From Planctomycetota bacterium (GTDB lineage Bacteria; Planctomycetota; Phycisphaerae; Phycisphaerales; Phycisphaeraceae): a stretch of DNA of 33,705 nucleotides. The stretch is from the NCBI GenBank assembly GCA_026386955.1, contig JAPLMQ010000126.1, positions 1 to 33,705 on the forward strand. The letters are read 5' to 3'. The notes beneath the pieces were generated by a model. It saw only the letters and a list, made by a program, of their open reading frames with translations. It ran no database searches and was not told where the DNA came from. Below, piece by piece: positions 10,701 to 18,782 of this stretch. A program made the position numbers and the translations under genes. Position 1 is the first letter of the stretch. Each line of letters opens with the position of its first letter.

Positions 10701-12995
10701 ATGACCAGCGACTGGCAGCCCCTGGGCCTCAGCGGCGGGGGCGGGATGTTCACGCCCGCGATCTCGCCGCTCGACCCGGGCCTGGTCCTCATCACCTGCG
10801 ACATGAGCGGGAGCTACCGCAGCGAGGACGGCGGGCAGACGTGGTCGCTCTTGCCGTGGGACCAGCTCACGGGCTGCCCGTTCTGCGGGCCGGCGTTTCA
10901 TCCGAAGGATCCCGACGTCGTGTTCGCGGCGTACTCGTATGCGGCGACGCTGCGGGTCAGCCGGGACCGTGGGCAGACGTGGTCGCCGATCGGGCGCAGC
11001 CTGCCGGGCGACCTGCGCGCGATCGCGATCGACCCCCAGCGCCCCGAGCGCATGATCGTCGGCGCGAAGCTCGGGCTGTTCCGCTCCGTGGACGGCGGCG
11101 AGACGTGGAGCCGGGTGCTGGAGACCGCGGCGGATGACGAGCCGACGCACGTGGTGTTCGACCGCGCGAACGCGACAGCCGATCGACGCATCGTGTTCAT
11201 GGCCTCGCGCACGTCGATTCGGCGCAGCGAGGACGGTGGGGCGACGTGGCGCGCCATCACACCTCCGCGGGAATCGGCCGCGAGGATCGTCTCTTTCGCC
11301 ACGGCGTTCGATGCCGTCGCCAACCGGCTCACTGCCTATGCGTGGGGCTATCCGCAGGCGGCGCTCGACGGCAAGGCGCCGGTGGCCGCGATCACCCACG
11401 TGCTGCGCTCGGATGACTTGGGGCGTTCGTGGACTTCCGCGTCGACGATCGACGTCCCCGCGGGATGGGCGGTGGGCGGGCATCATTTCCTGCTCGCGTG
11501 CGACAAGGCCCCGGACCGGCTGTACGCCGTGCTCCCGCTCAACCTGCCGCGCGGGACGGTGCAGCGCAGCGACGACCGCGGGCGCACGTGGCGATCCATA
11601 GCGACATCGGACAAGACTGCCGCAGACTTCAACCTGCCAGTGAACTACTGCACCGCTTATTTCCTGCCGCGCTCGATCGTCGGCTGGGCGATCTGCAACG
11701 CCTTCATCGACCCCTCGAATCCCGATCGGCTCGTCTACTCGCACTACTGCCACGTCCACGAGACGCGCGACGGCGGCGCGACGTGGCGCGGGCTCGACAC
11801 GCGCGCGGAGCCCGGCCACCCGCCGATGGGCGAGCACACGCTCCTGCCGCGGTTCGAGTGGGCCAACACCGGGCTGGTCGTCACCACGACGTGGAACTAC
11901 TACGTCGACCCCTTCGACCGCGACCGGCACACGATCGCCTACACCGACCTGGGGATGGCCCAATCGACCAACCGCGGGCGCACGTGGGCCTGGCGGCGGG
12001 AGACGGGGGCGAACACGTACGAGATGGCGTGGGACCCGGAGGTGAAGGGAAGGGTTTGGGCCGCGTTCTCCAGCGTGCACGACATCCCGAACAACAACAT
12101 CGTGCTGGGCGGGCACTGGCACGGGAGCGGGACGGGGTGTGTCGGCTACAGCGAGGACCACGGGCGGACGTGGAGCGGGCGCAACGGCGGGCTGCCGGGT
12201 GGGGACGATGCGAGCCGCGCGTATGACTGGTCGATTCCCACCATGGGCGACTTCCCGGTGACGTCGGTCATCCTCGACCCGCGCAGCCCGCGCGAGCGGC
12301 GGAGGCTCTTCGCCTCGCTCTTCGAGCGCGGCGTCTTCCGCAGCGACGACGGCGGGTTTTCGTGGCGAGACGCTTCGCGCGGATTGGGCTGCGACACCAA
12401 CCCCCGGAATCGCCGGGCCTGCCGGCTGAAGATCCACGCCGACGGCTCGCTCTTCTGCGTCGTCACGGGCAACCTGGTGGACGGCAAGCTCAGCCGGGCA
12501 GGCGTGGGGCTCTATCGCAGTGACGACGCCGGCGAGAGCTGGCGGGCGCTCACCGACAACCTCGACATCCGCTGGGCCTGCGACTTCGACGTCGACCCGC
12601 GCGACAGCGGCGTGATCTACCTGGGCGTCTGCGACGACACGCTCGCGAATCGCGAGGACGGCGGACTTTTCAAGACGACCGATGGGGGCAAGACATGGCG
12701 GCTGTCCGCCCGCAAGAGCTCGAGGCACTTCGGGGCGACGGTCGATCCCGCGGAGCCCGACGTCGTCTACATGACGCTCAACTACAACGATGGAAAGGTC
12801 CCCGCGCTCTGGGTTAGCCGCGACGCGGGCGGGTCGTGGTCGCCCGTGGAGGGGTTCCCGTTCTGCAGTGCCCACCGCGTGGCCTTTGATCCGTTCGACG
12901 AAGGCGTGATCTACGTCACGACCTACGGGGCGAGCGCCTGGCGCGGGCCGCGGGCGCGGGGACTCCGGGGGCGGGGGAAGGGGAGCCGGCCATGA
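10701..12995 (+). CDS. Asp-box (BNR) repeat beta-propeller protein, GH74/sialidase-like
   Basis: The protein of about 764 residues contains around 13 Asp-box motifs of the form S-x-D-x-G-x-T-W. Examples are SEDGGQTWS, SVDGGETWS, SDDRGRTWR, SEDHGRTWS, SDDGGFSWR, TTDGGKTWR and SRDAGGSWS, spaced along the whole chain. Such repeats mark beta-propellers found in sialidases, GH74 xyloglucanases and non-enzymatic VPS10-like proteins. The even spacing and length fit two propellers, as in GH74. No signal peptide or membrane segment is seen, which is unexpected for a secreted glycosidase. The start is ambiguous: ATG 10701 has GGAG at 10688-10691, while ATG 10686 is five codons upstream. The stop overlaps the next start as ATGA (12992-12995), so the two products are translationally coupled and probably work together. 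The substrate is unknown, and loss of catalysis is possible. Confidence 0.72.
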   Translation: MTSDWQPLGLSGGGGMFTPAISPLDPGLVLITCDMSGSYRSEDGGQTWSLLPWDQLTGCPFCGPAFHPKDPDVVFAAYSYAATLRVSRDRGQTWSPIGRSLPGDLRAIAIDPQRPERMIVGAKLGLFRSVDGGETWSRVLETAADDEPTHVVFDRANATADRRIVFMASRTSIRRSEDGGATWRAITPPRESAARIVSFATAFDAVANRLTAYAWGYPQAALDGKAPVAAITHVLRSDDLGRSWTSASTIDVPAGWAVGGHHFLLACDKAPDRLYAVLPLNLPRGTVQRSDDRGRTWRSIATSDKTAADFNLPVNYCTAYFLPRSIVGWAICNAFIDPSNPDRLVYSHYCHVHETRDGGATWRGLDTRAEPGHPPMGEHTLLPRFEWANTGLVVTTTWNYYVDPFDRDRHTIAYTDLGMAQSTNRGRTWAWRRETGANTYEMAWDPEVKGRVWAAFSSVHDIPNNNIVLGGHWHGSGTGCVGYSEDHGRTWSGRNGGLPGGDDASRAYDWSIPTMGDFPVTSVILDPRSPRERRRLFASLFERGVFRSDDGGFSWRDASRGLGCDTNPRNRRACRLKIHADGSLFCVVTGNLVDGKLSRAGVGLYRSDDAGESWRALTDNLDIRWACDFDVDPRDSGVIYLGVCDDTLANREDGGLFKTTDGGKTWRLSARKSSRHFGATVDPAEPDVVYMTLNYNDGKVPALWVSRDAGGSWSPVEGFPFCSAHRVAFDPFDEGVIYVTTYGASAWRGPRARGLRGRGKGSRP

Positions 12996-15130
12996 TTGAG
13001 GATCGCCCCATGCTGCCCGCCCCGGAGGAGCCCGCCCACTGGCCCGAGTGGCGGCGCGAGCTGGCCGCTTTCCGGCGCGAGGCCCGCGAGCGGCTGCGCT
13101 ACGACACCCGGATGTACGACGCGCCGGCCTTCGCCTGGACCCGCGCGAGCTTTTCCTGCTGCGTGGCGATGGCCTTCGACGAGCGGCTGTACGACCCGCG
13201 GGCCGGGCGATGGACGCTCAACGCTTTCCTCGACGAGGGGCAGCGCGAGTTCGGCGGGTACGACAGCCTCGTCTATTGGCACGCCTACCCGCGCATCGGG
13301 TTCGACCCGCGCAACCAGTTCGACTTCTACCGCGACATGCCCGGCGGCCTGCCCGCGCTGGCGGGGCTGAGCGACGACCTGCACGCGAAGGGGCTGCGGG
13401 CCTTCGTCGACTACAACCCGTGGGACACCTCGACGCGGCGCGAGCCGGTGGGGGACGCGCAGGCGATGACGGGAATCGTGGCGGCCACGAAGGCCGACGG
13501 GGTTTTCCTCGACACGCTGGCGTCCGGCGCGGGTGAGTGGCGCGGGGTGCTCGACGCCGCGCGGCCGGGCGTGGCCCTGGAATCAGAGCTCGCGCTTCCT
13601 CTGGCCCACGTGCACGACCACCATCTCTCGTGGGCCCAGGGGCTGGGCGACGGGCGCGTGCCGGGGGTGCTGCGGAACAAGTGGTTCGAGCGGCGGCACA
13701 TGATGCACGTGATCGACCGTTGGAGCCGGGACCACACGGCTGAGCTTCACACGGCCTGGATGAACGGCACGGGGATGATGGTCTGGGAAAACGTCTTCGG
13801 CTCGCCCGTGCCGTGGAGCCCGCGAGACCGCTCGATCCTCCGGGCGATGCTGCCGATCCAGAGGCGGTTCGTGGACCTCTTCACGAGCGAGAGCGGCTCG
13901 GGCGAGGGCTGGACGCCGCTGGTCGATCGCGGGTTGTCGGGCGGCGACGACGGGGTTTACGCGAGCCTTTGGGAGCGAGGCGGCGTGCGGCTGTGGACGC
14001 TGGTGAATCGCACGGAGGAATCGAAGCCTGGCGCTCCGCTGGAAGTCGCGGATGTTGCGGGCTCGCGGTATTTCGATTTGGTTGCGGGCTGCGAGCTTGA
14101 AGGAAGAACCGGCGCGGGGCGGCGGCGGATGGAACTGGCGATGCGGTCCCGTGCGATCGGCGCGGTGGTGGCGATGCCCGCGGATGCGGTGACGCCCGAC
14201 TTCGAGGCGTTCCTGTCGCGTCAGCGCGAGCTCGATGCCCGCGCCGACTGGCGCGCCGCCCAAGCCCCGCCGGCCCAGCGGCGACTGCTGCCGGATCTCG
14301 CGGCCAGCCCGTTGCCCGCCGACGCGAAAAGCCAGCCGGGCATGGCGGTGATCGCCGCGCGGAAGTGGAGCATGGTCGTCGCCTTCCGCGAACGCGAGTG
14401 CGGGTTCTACGAGGATCCGGCGTTCCGTCCGCTGACCCCGGCGGTGCTCGACCAGATCGACCAGGGCAAGCGCCACGACATCGGCGAAAGCGGATCGGTC
14501 GCCGACGGACGGCTGCACCAGGCCGTCGTGCGCACTCGGCGGGCGAGCGTCGGGCGATACGCGATCGACAAGGTCCCCGTCACCAACGCCGAGTTTGATC
14601 GCTTCCTCGCGGCCACGGGTTACCGCCCTGCCCACGCGGAGAATTTCCTGCGGCACTGGGTCGATGGCCGGCCGCCCGCTGGCCTCGAGGAACATCCGGT
14701 GGTCTACGTCGACTTGGGCGACGCCCGCGCCTACGCCGCGTGGGCGGGCAAGCGACTGCCGAGCGAGGAGGAGTGGCAACTCGCGGCCCAAGGCGCCCTC
14801 CAACACCTTTACCCCTGGGGCGATGAGTGGCTGCCCGAGCGTTGCAACACGGGCAGCACGACCACGCCGGTGCTCGCCTTCCCGCGCGGGAAATCGGCCA
14901 GCGGCTGCCTCGACCTGTGCGGCAACGTCTGGGAATGGACCGAGAGCGAGCGGACCGACGGGTGGACCCGCTTCTGCATCCTCAAGGGCGGCTCGCATTA
15001 CCGCGCCTCGGGCTCCGACTGGTACGCCGACGGCGGCCCGCGCTACTGCAATTACGCCGCGAAGTTCATCCTGATGTGGCCCGGGCTCGACCGCTGCTCG
15101 ACCATCGGCTTCCGCTGCGCGCGGGGGTGA
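12992..15130 (+). CDS. Fusion: glycosidase-like barrel domain plus C-terminal SUMF1 (FGE-like) domain
   Basis: This is a 712-residue two-part protein. The N-terminal 400 or so residues look like a TIM-barrel glycoside-hydrolase fold: YDSLVYWHAYPRIGFD (90-105), FVDYNPWD with Asp140, GVFLDTL with Asp174, and LESEL with Glu197/Glu199, which would sit at strand ends. I do not recognise the exact family. From about residue 515 to the end there is a SUMF1/formylglycine-generating-enzyme-like domain: VTNAEFDRFLAATGY, PVVYVDLGDARAYAAWAGKRLPSEEEW, YPWGDEW, GNVWEWTE and GGS (666-668). The two active-site cysteines expected shortly after GGS in true FGEs are replaced by Arg671 and Asp676, so sulfatase activation is unlikely. 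The domain may bind ligand, as in other SUMF1 proteins. There is no signal peptide. The start overlaps the BNR gene by 4 bp. Confidence 0.75.
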   Translation: MIEDRPMLPAPEEPAHWPEWRRELAAFRREARERLRYDTRMYDAPAFAWTRASFSCCVAMAFDERLYDPRAGRWTLNAFLDEGQREFGGYDSLVYWHAYPRIGFDPRNQFDFYRDMPGGLPALAGLSDDLHAKGLRAFVDYNPWDTSTRREPVGDAQAMTGIVAATKADGVFLDTLASGAGEWRGVLDAARPGVALESELALPLAHVHDHHLSWAQGLGDGRVPGVLRNKWFERRHMMHVIDRWSRDHTAELHTAWMNGTGMMVWENVFGSPVPWSPRDRSILRAMLPIQRRFVDLFTSESGSGEGWTPLVDRGLSGGDDGVYASLWERGGVRLWTLVNRTEESKPGAPLEVADVAGSRYFDLVAGCELEGRTGAGRRRMELAMRSRAIGAVVAMPADAVTPDFEAFLSRQRELDARADWRAAQAPPAQRRLLPDLAASPLPADAKSQPGMAVIAARKWSMVVAFRERECGFYEDPAFRPLTPAVLDQIDQGKRHDIGESGSVADGRLHQAVVRTRRASVGRYAIDKVPVTNAEFDRFLAATGYRPAHAENFLRHWVDGRPPAGLEEHPVVYVDLGDARAYAAWAGKRLPSEEEWQLAAQGALQHLYPWGDEWLPERCNTGSTTTPVLAFPRGKSASGCLDLCGNVWEWTESERTDGWTRFCILKGGSHYRASGSDWYADGGPRYCNYAAKFILMWPGLDRCSTIGFRCARG

Positions 15131-15238
15131 GGCCGCCTTGCGGGCGGGCCAGGCCGCGGCGGATCGGCCACGTTTCCGTGGTGTTGTTATCATCTCCCGC
15201 TCTTTGGTTCGCCCGCTTTTTCACGAGGAATCCGCGCC

Positions 15239-16144
15239 ATGTCGCTCATCGTCACCGGCAGCATCGGGATCGATTCGGTCGAGGCGCCCACGGGCACCGC
15301 GGAGAACGTGCTGGGCGGGTCGAGCATCTACTTCGCCGCGGCCGCGAGCTTTTTCGGGCCCGTCCGGCTCGTCGGCGCGGTGGGCGACGACTTCCCCGAC
15401 GCGTTCCTCAAGACCTTCAAGCACTTCAACGTCGACCTCGCGGGGCTCGAGCGCCGCGCGGGTAGCAAGACCTTCCGCTGGCGGGGCAAGTACCACGAGA
15501 ACATGAACCTCCGCGACACGCTCGACGTGCAGCTCAACGTGCTGGGCGAGCGCCTGCCGACCGTGCCCGCGTCGTACCGCGACAGCCGGTTCGTCTTCCT
15601 CGCCAACACGCACCCCGCGGGGCAGCTTGAACTGCTCAACAGCTTCCCCAAGCGCACGCTCGCGGTGGCCGACACGATGGACCTGTGGATCAGCACGCAG
15701 CGCTCGACGCTGCTGGAGCTCTTCAAGAAGATCGACGGGCTGGTGCTGAACGACTCCGAGGCGCAGATGCTCACCGGCGAGACGAACCTGATCCGCGCCG
15801 GCGAAGCCGTGCGGGCGCTGGGGCCGAAGTTCGTCGTCATCAAGAAGGGCGAGCATGGGTCGCTGCTGTTGAGCAAGGAAGGCACGCTCGCGCTGCCCGC
15901 CTACCCGGCCCGCGACGTGGTCGACCCCACCGGCGCGGGCGACAGCTTCGCGGGCGGCATGATGGGCTCGCTCTCGGCCACGGGCGACCTCTCGCTCGCG
16001 GGGTTGCGCAAGGCGATGGCCTACGGCACGGTCGTCGCGAGCTACAACATCGAGGCGTTCAGCCTCAACCGCATGATGCAGATCGGCCGGCCCGACCTCG
16101 ACAGGCGCGTGGCGGAGTATTCGGCGATGCTGCGCGTGGGGTGA
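15239..16144 (+). CDS. PfkB family carbohydrate kinase
   Basis: This is a ribokinase-fold sugar kinase of 301 residues, the normal family length. The N-terminal glycine motif NVLGGSSIYFAAAASFFG (about 24-41) is PfkB signature 1. DPTGAGDSFAGGMMG near residue 228 is signature 2, with its catalytic aspartate and anion hole. LNDSEAQMLTG is the usual N-x-x-E region binding magnesium-nucleotide. The substrate is not evident from sequence; ribose, fructose, 2-keto-3-deoxygluconate and nucleosides are all phosphorylated by relatives. It lies downstream of the carbohydrate-related genes but after a 108-bp gap, and has its own GAGGA ribosome binding site (15225-15229). An own promoter is possible: TTATCAT at 15187-15193 is a weak candidate -10. 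Phosphorylation of a 2-keto-3-deoxy acid made by the dehydratase is an attractive but unproven idea. Confidence 0.87.
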   Translation: MSLIVTGSIGIDSVEAPTGTAENVLGGSSIYFAAAASFFGPVRLVGAVGDDFPDAFLKTFKHFNVDLAGLERRAGSKTFRWRGKYHENMNLRDTLDVQLNVLGERLPTVPASYRDSRFVFLANTHPAGQLELLNSFPKRTLAVADTMDLWISTQRSTLLELFKKIDGLVLNDSEAQMLTGETNLIRAGEAVRALGPKFVVIKKGEHGSLLLSKEGTLALPAYPARDVVDPTGAGDSFAGGMMGSLSATGDLSLAGLRKAMAYGTVVASYNIEAFSLNRMMQIGRPDLDRRVAEYSAMLRVG

Positions 16145-16224
16145 TTCGGGCGCCAGACGTCGTGCATGCGACGGTGTTCCGGTTTTCGATTGCCCCGCGT
16201 CGCCGTGGCGGATACAACGGGCGC

Positions 16225-17049
16225 GTGGCTGAGACCTCGACAACCTCCTCATCGCAGGGCTCCTCGGGGCCTGATCTGGGCGACCTCCACGAGGCCAGCC
16301 GCGCGGGCGATTTCGCAGCCATTCGTCGCTTGCTCGACGCCGGGGCTCCGGCTGAGCAGATGAATCCCGAGGGCAAGACGCCGCTGATGCTGGCCGCGCT
16401 CAACGGGCACGAGGCGGTCGTGGCGTTGCTGCTGGAGCGGGGCGCTGCCGCGGCGACGGTGGGGGAGATGGGTTGGTCGGTCCTCCACTTCGCGGCGGTG
16501 CACGAGGGGAACGGGGCGATCCTGAGGGCGCTCCGCCGCGCGGGGGCGGCGGTCGACGCTCGCGACCCCGACGACTGCACGCCGCTGCTGCTCGCGGCCT
16601 CGGGCGGGTGCCTCGAGAACGTGCGCTGTTTGCTCGATCTCGGGGCCGACATCGACGCGCTCAACGCCGAGATCGACACGCCGCTGAGCTGCGCCTGCCG
16701 GCTGGAGCGGACGCAGGTCGCGCAGATGCTCATCGCCCGCGGGGCCGACGTCAGCCGGTCGGAACGGCACCTCGTCTCGCCGCTGCATTGGGCGGTCGGC
16801 CGGGGCGACAACGCCCGCATCTCGTCGCTGCTCGACCACGGCGCGGCGATCGACGACGATCCGCCGGGGTGTCCGCCGCTGGTGGCGTGGATCACGCGCC
16901 CGGGCTTGAGCGAGGCGACGGTCGAACGGATCTTGCGCGGGAGCGGCCGGGTCGAGGCGTGGATGGACGTCTTGAAGGTGCTCGTTGAGCGCTCGCGCCG
17001 GCCGGAGTTGGCGAAGCTGCTGGAGCGCGTCCGCGCCGGGGCGCGGTGA
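16225..17049 (+). CDS. Ankyrin-repeat protein
   Basis: The 274-residue protein consists almost entirely of ankyrin repeats. Starting near residue 12, about six copies of the 33-residue helix-loop-helix unit can be followed: DLHEASRAGDFAAIRRLLDAG, then TPLMLAALNGHEAVVALLLERG, SVLHFAAVHEGNGAILRALRRAG, TPLLLAASGGCLENVRCLLDLG, TPLSCACRLERTQVAQMLIARG and SPLHWAVGRGDNARISSLLDHG. These are protein-binding scaffolds; no catalytic domain, signal peptide or membrane segment is present. There is no in-frame ATG near the start of homology. GTG 16225 is the best start, followed by a Ser/Thr-rich leader, with no clear Shine-Dalgarno; GTG 16162 is an alternative. The partner is unknown. A family A repeat and the flagellar cluster follow. 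Confidence 0.8.
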   Translation: MAETSTTSSSQGSSGPDLGDLHEASRAGDFAAIRRLLDAGAPAEQMNPEGKTPLMLAALNGHEAVVALLLERGAAAATVGEMGWSVLHFAAVHEGNGAILRALRRAGAAVDARDPDDCTPLLLAASGGCLENVRCLLDLGADIDALNAEIDTPLSCACRLERTQVAQMLIARGADVSRSERHLVSPLHWAVGRGDNARISSLLDHGAAIDDDPPGCPPLVAWITRPGLSEATVERILRGSGRVEAWMDVLKVLVERSRRPELAKLLERVRAGAR

Positions 17050-17081
17050 GGATCACGTCGTCGATTGAATGAGCGCTTGCA

Positions 17082-17288
17082 TTGTTCGCCGGAAGCGCAA
17101 GCGACGGGACGGGGGTGCATCAATTTCAAGGCGCGGCGAGGGCACGCGGTCGTCGTCCAGATGACGCGAGCGATGGCGTTTTGAAGGGGAGATTCATCAG
17201 AAGTTTTCGATTGTGGACGCACCGAATCGGGCATCGCGGTGGTTGTTCGGCGCACCCCCGTCCCGTCGCTTGCGCTTCCGGCTAACAA
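17082..17288. repeat. Family A REPIN-like inverted doublet, copy 2
   Basis: The left arm (17082-17118) and right arm (17252-17288) are 37-bp inverted repeats with the same core, CCGGAAGCGCAAGCGACG, as the element at 4178-4386. The total length is 207 bp versus 209 bp. The interiors are only loosely alike, with short shared pieces such as GCACGCGG after the left arm and a GTTGTT before the right arm. It lies between the ankyrin gene stop and the flagellar promoter region. The 467-bp gene-free stretch 17050-17516 holds this element, the CTAG palindrome at 17309-17324 and a possible sigma-28 promoter. Confidence 0.8.
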
Positions 17289-17308
17289 GACGGCGTTCGC
17301 CGGTCCGA

Positions 17309-17324
17309 CCACTAGCCCTAGTGG
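17309..17324. repeat. CTAG-containing 16-nt inverted repeat
   Basis: CCACTAG and CTAGTGG form a perfect 7-bp stem with a 2-nt loop. A third CTAG follows at 17351-17354. CTAG is generally rare in bacterial genomes, so two copies in a symmetric site upstream of the first flagellar gene could mark a protein-binding operator. It might equally be a remnant of the neighbouring repeat. Confidence 0.35.
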
Positions 17325-17437
17325 ATTGCCCGACACCATCCCCCATCCCTAGCCAGGTCGCATCGCCAGACTCGGCCAAATCTGCGCGGTGATCGGCAAT
17401 AGTTGCTGATGCGACAAAGATTTCTGCGCCCTTCTCT

Positions 17438-17465
17438 CAAACCTCAAGGCCGGTTGGACCGATAA
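17438..17465 (+). promoter_or_regulatory. Possible sigma-28 (FliA-type) promoter upstream of fliL
   Basis: ACCGATAA at 17458-17465 matches seven of eight bases of the enterobacterial sigma-28 -10 element GCCGATAA. A weak -35 candidate, CAAACCTC (17438-17445, four of eight matches to TAAAGTTT), lies 12 nt upstream. The site is 51 nt before the fliL start, and a FliA-type sigma gene is encoded at 28437. The -35 match is poor, so this is tentative. Confidence 0.32.
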
Positions 17466-17516
17466 ACGGACAAGAGGTCCGTCTCGACCGACGTGGCCGT
17501 CAGGGGCAGTCCAGCC

Positions 17517-18074
17517 ATGGCCGAGCAGAATAAAGCGCCCGCCGCCGCAGCAGCCGCACCCGCCGAGGGTCAGGCGGCTGCGCCCGCGAAGAAGGGGTTG
17601 CCGATCAAGACGATCGGGATCCTCGCGGCGGTGTTGTTGATTGAAGCAGGCGTGATCTCCGCGGCCTTCCTCTTCGCCGGCCGGCCCGCCGAGGTCAAGG
17701 CCTCGGGCGCGGTGGAGGACAAGACGGCCGAGCTCAACGAGCTGGTGGAGAAGTCGGTCATCGCCGACAAGTTCCAGAACACCCGCACCGGCCGCACCTA
17801 CATCTACGACACCGACATCTACATCCTCGTCCGCCGCAAGGACGAGGAGAAGGTCGACGAGCGCCTCAAGGCGATATCGGCCCAGATCGTGGGCGACATC
17901 GGCCAACTCTTCCGCAAAGCGGAGCCCGCCTACCTGCTCGAGCCCTCGCTGGCGACGCTGATCCGCCAGATCAAGGCGACGCTCGACCAGCGGATGGGGC
18001 TCGACGCCGAGGGCAAGTCGCTGATCCAGGACGTGGTGATCAAGAAGTACACGCAGTATCGGGCGGACTTGTGA
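17517..18074 (+). CDS. fliL: Flagellar basal body-associated protein FliL
   Basis: FliL is an inner-membrane protein that surrounds the stator and supports motor torque. The 185-residue product has a short Ala/Pro-rich cytoplasmic leader, one membrane segment at about 31-54 (TIGILAAVLLIEAGVISAAFLFAG) and a periplasmic FliL domain with TYIYDTDIYILVRRKDEEKVDERL and ATLIRQIKATLDQ. ATG 17517 is preceded by AGGGG (17502-17506); an in-frame GTG at 17493 would add eight residues without homology. It is the first gene of the flagellar run, after a 467-bp gap that probably carries the operon promoter. The next flagellar gene is fliN rather than fliM. Confidence 0.85.
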   Translation: MAEQNKAPAAAAAAPAEGQAAAPAKKGLPIKTIGILAAVLLIEAGVISAAFLFAGRPAEVKASGAVEDKTAELNELVEKSVIADKFQNTRTGRTYIYDTDIYILVRRKDEEKVDERLKAISAQIVGDIGQLFRKAEPAYLLEPSLATLIRQIKATLDQRMGLDAEGKSLIQDVVIKKYTQYRADL

Positions 18075-18152
18075 CCTGAGCTGATCTGATTGAACGCGGC
18101 CCGGGCCGGCAGGACGCCGACAACCCCCGGATCAAGGAAGACGCAGGACGCG

Positions 18153-18617
18153 ATGGCAGAGACCAAACCCAAGCCGGGCCCGACGGCCACCAACGACACC
18201 GACAAGATCGTCGCCGAGGCGTTGTCGCAGGCGAAGGACTCCATTTCAGAGCTGCAGGCCACGGCCGAGAGCGTCTCCGGTTCGCCGATGGAGATGCCGG
18301 ACCTGGGCGGCGGCGTATCCGGCGGCGCCGGCGCGGGCGACATCGAGCTGCTCAGCGACGTCGATCTCGAGGTTTCGATCGAGCTGGGCCGGACGCAGAT
18401 GCTCGTCGAGGACGTGCTCCGCCTGAACGAGGGTAGCGTGGTCGAGCTCGACAAGCTCGCGGGCGACCCCGTCGACGTCTACGTGAACCACCGGCTGGTG
18501 GCCCGCGGCGAGGTGCTCGTGGTGAACGACAATTTCTGCATCCGGATCAGCGAGATCGTCGCCGACCTGGAGGAGCAGGCTGAGCAGGCCGCGGAATCGT
18601 CCGGAGAGGGCGGCTGA
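18153..18617 (+). CDS. fliN: Flagellar motor switch protein FliN
   Basis: FliN is the small C-ring component that, with FliM and FliG, sets rotation direction and helps dock export substrates. The 154-residue product has a variable acidic N-terminal region rich in Ser, Ala and Gly, and a SpoA (surface presentation of antigens) domain at about 65-140. Recognisable stretches are [40 protein letters not shown] and [19 protein letters not shown], all typical of FliN. ATG 18153 follows AGGA at 18145-18148; a TTG at 18090 would extend the frame without homology. fliM, usually its immediate upstream neighbour, is absent here. Confidence 0.92.
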   Translation: MAETKPKPGPTATNDTDKIVAEALSQAKDSISELQATAESVSGSPMEMPDLGGGVSGGAGAGDIELLSDVDLEVSIELGRTQMLVEDVLRLNEGSVVELDKLAGDPVDVYVNHRLVARGEVLVVNDNFCIRISEIVADLEEQAEQAAESSGEGG

Positions 18618-18741
18618 GCGGCGGAAGAAGGACGCGGAAGCCCCCGCGATTTCCCGATTCCCAGGAAGGGGATCAGGCGATGCGAGAAGCGGGGACTGGA
18701 AGGATTGACGGCTGGCGCAGGATGCGCTTGCCCGTGCGGGT

Positions 18742-18758
18742 CGATGGCGGAGCCATCG
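18742..18758. repeat. Short hairpin upstream of fliO
   Basis: CGATGGC and GCCATCG form a perfect 7-bp stem around a GGA loop in the 165-bp fliN-fliO gap. No T-run follows, so it is not a classical terminator. It may be an RNA-stability element or a single REP-like unit. Confidence 0.35.
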
Positions 18759-18782
18759 CGCAAAGCAGGCCAAGGATGGCCC

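Noticed and set aside
12992-15130. Annotation as a sulfatase-activating formylglycine-generating enzyme
   Set aside because: Both active-site cysteine positions are replaced (Arg671, Asp676), and no sulfatase gene is in the window.
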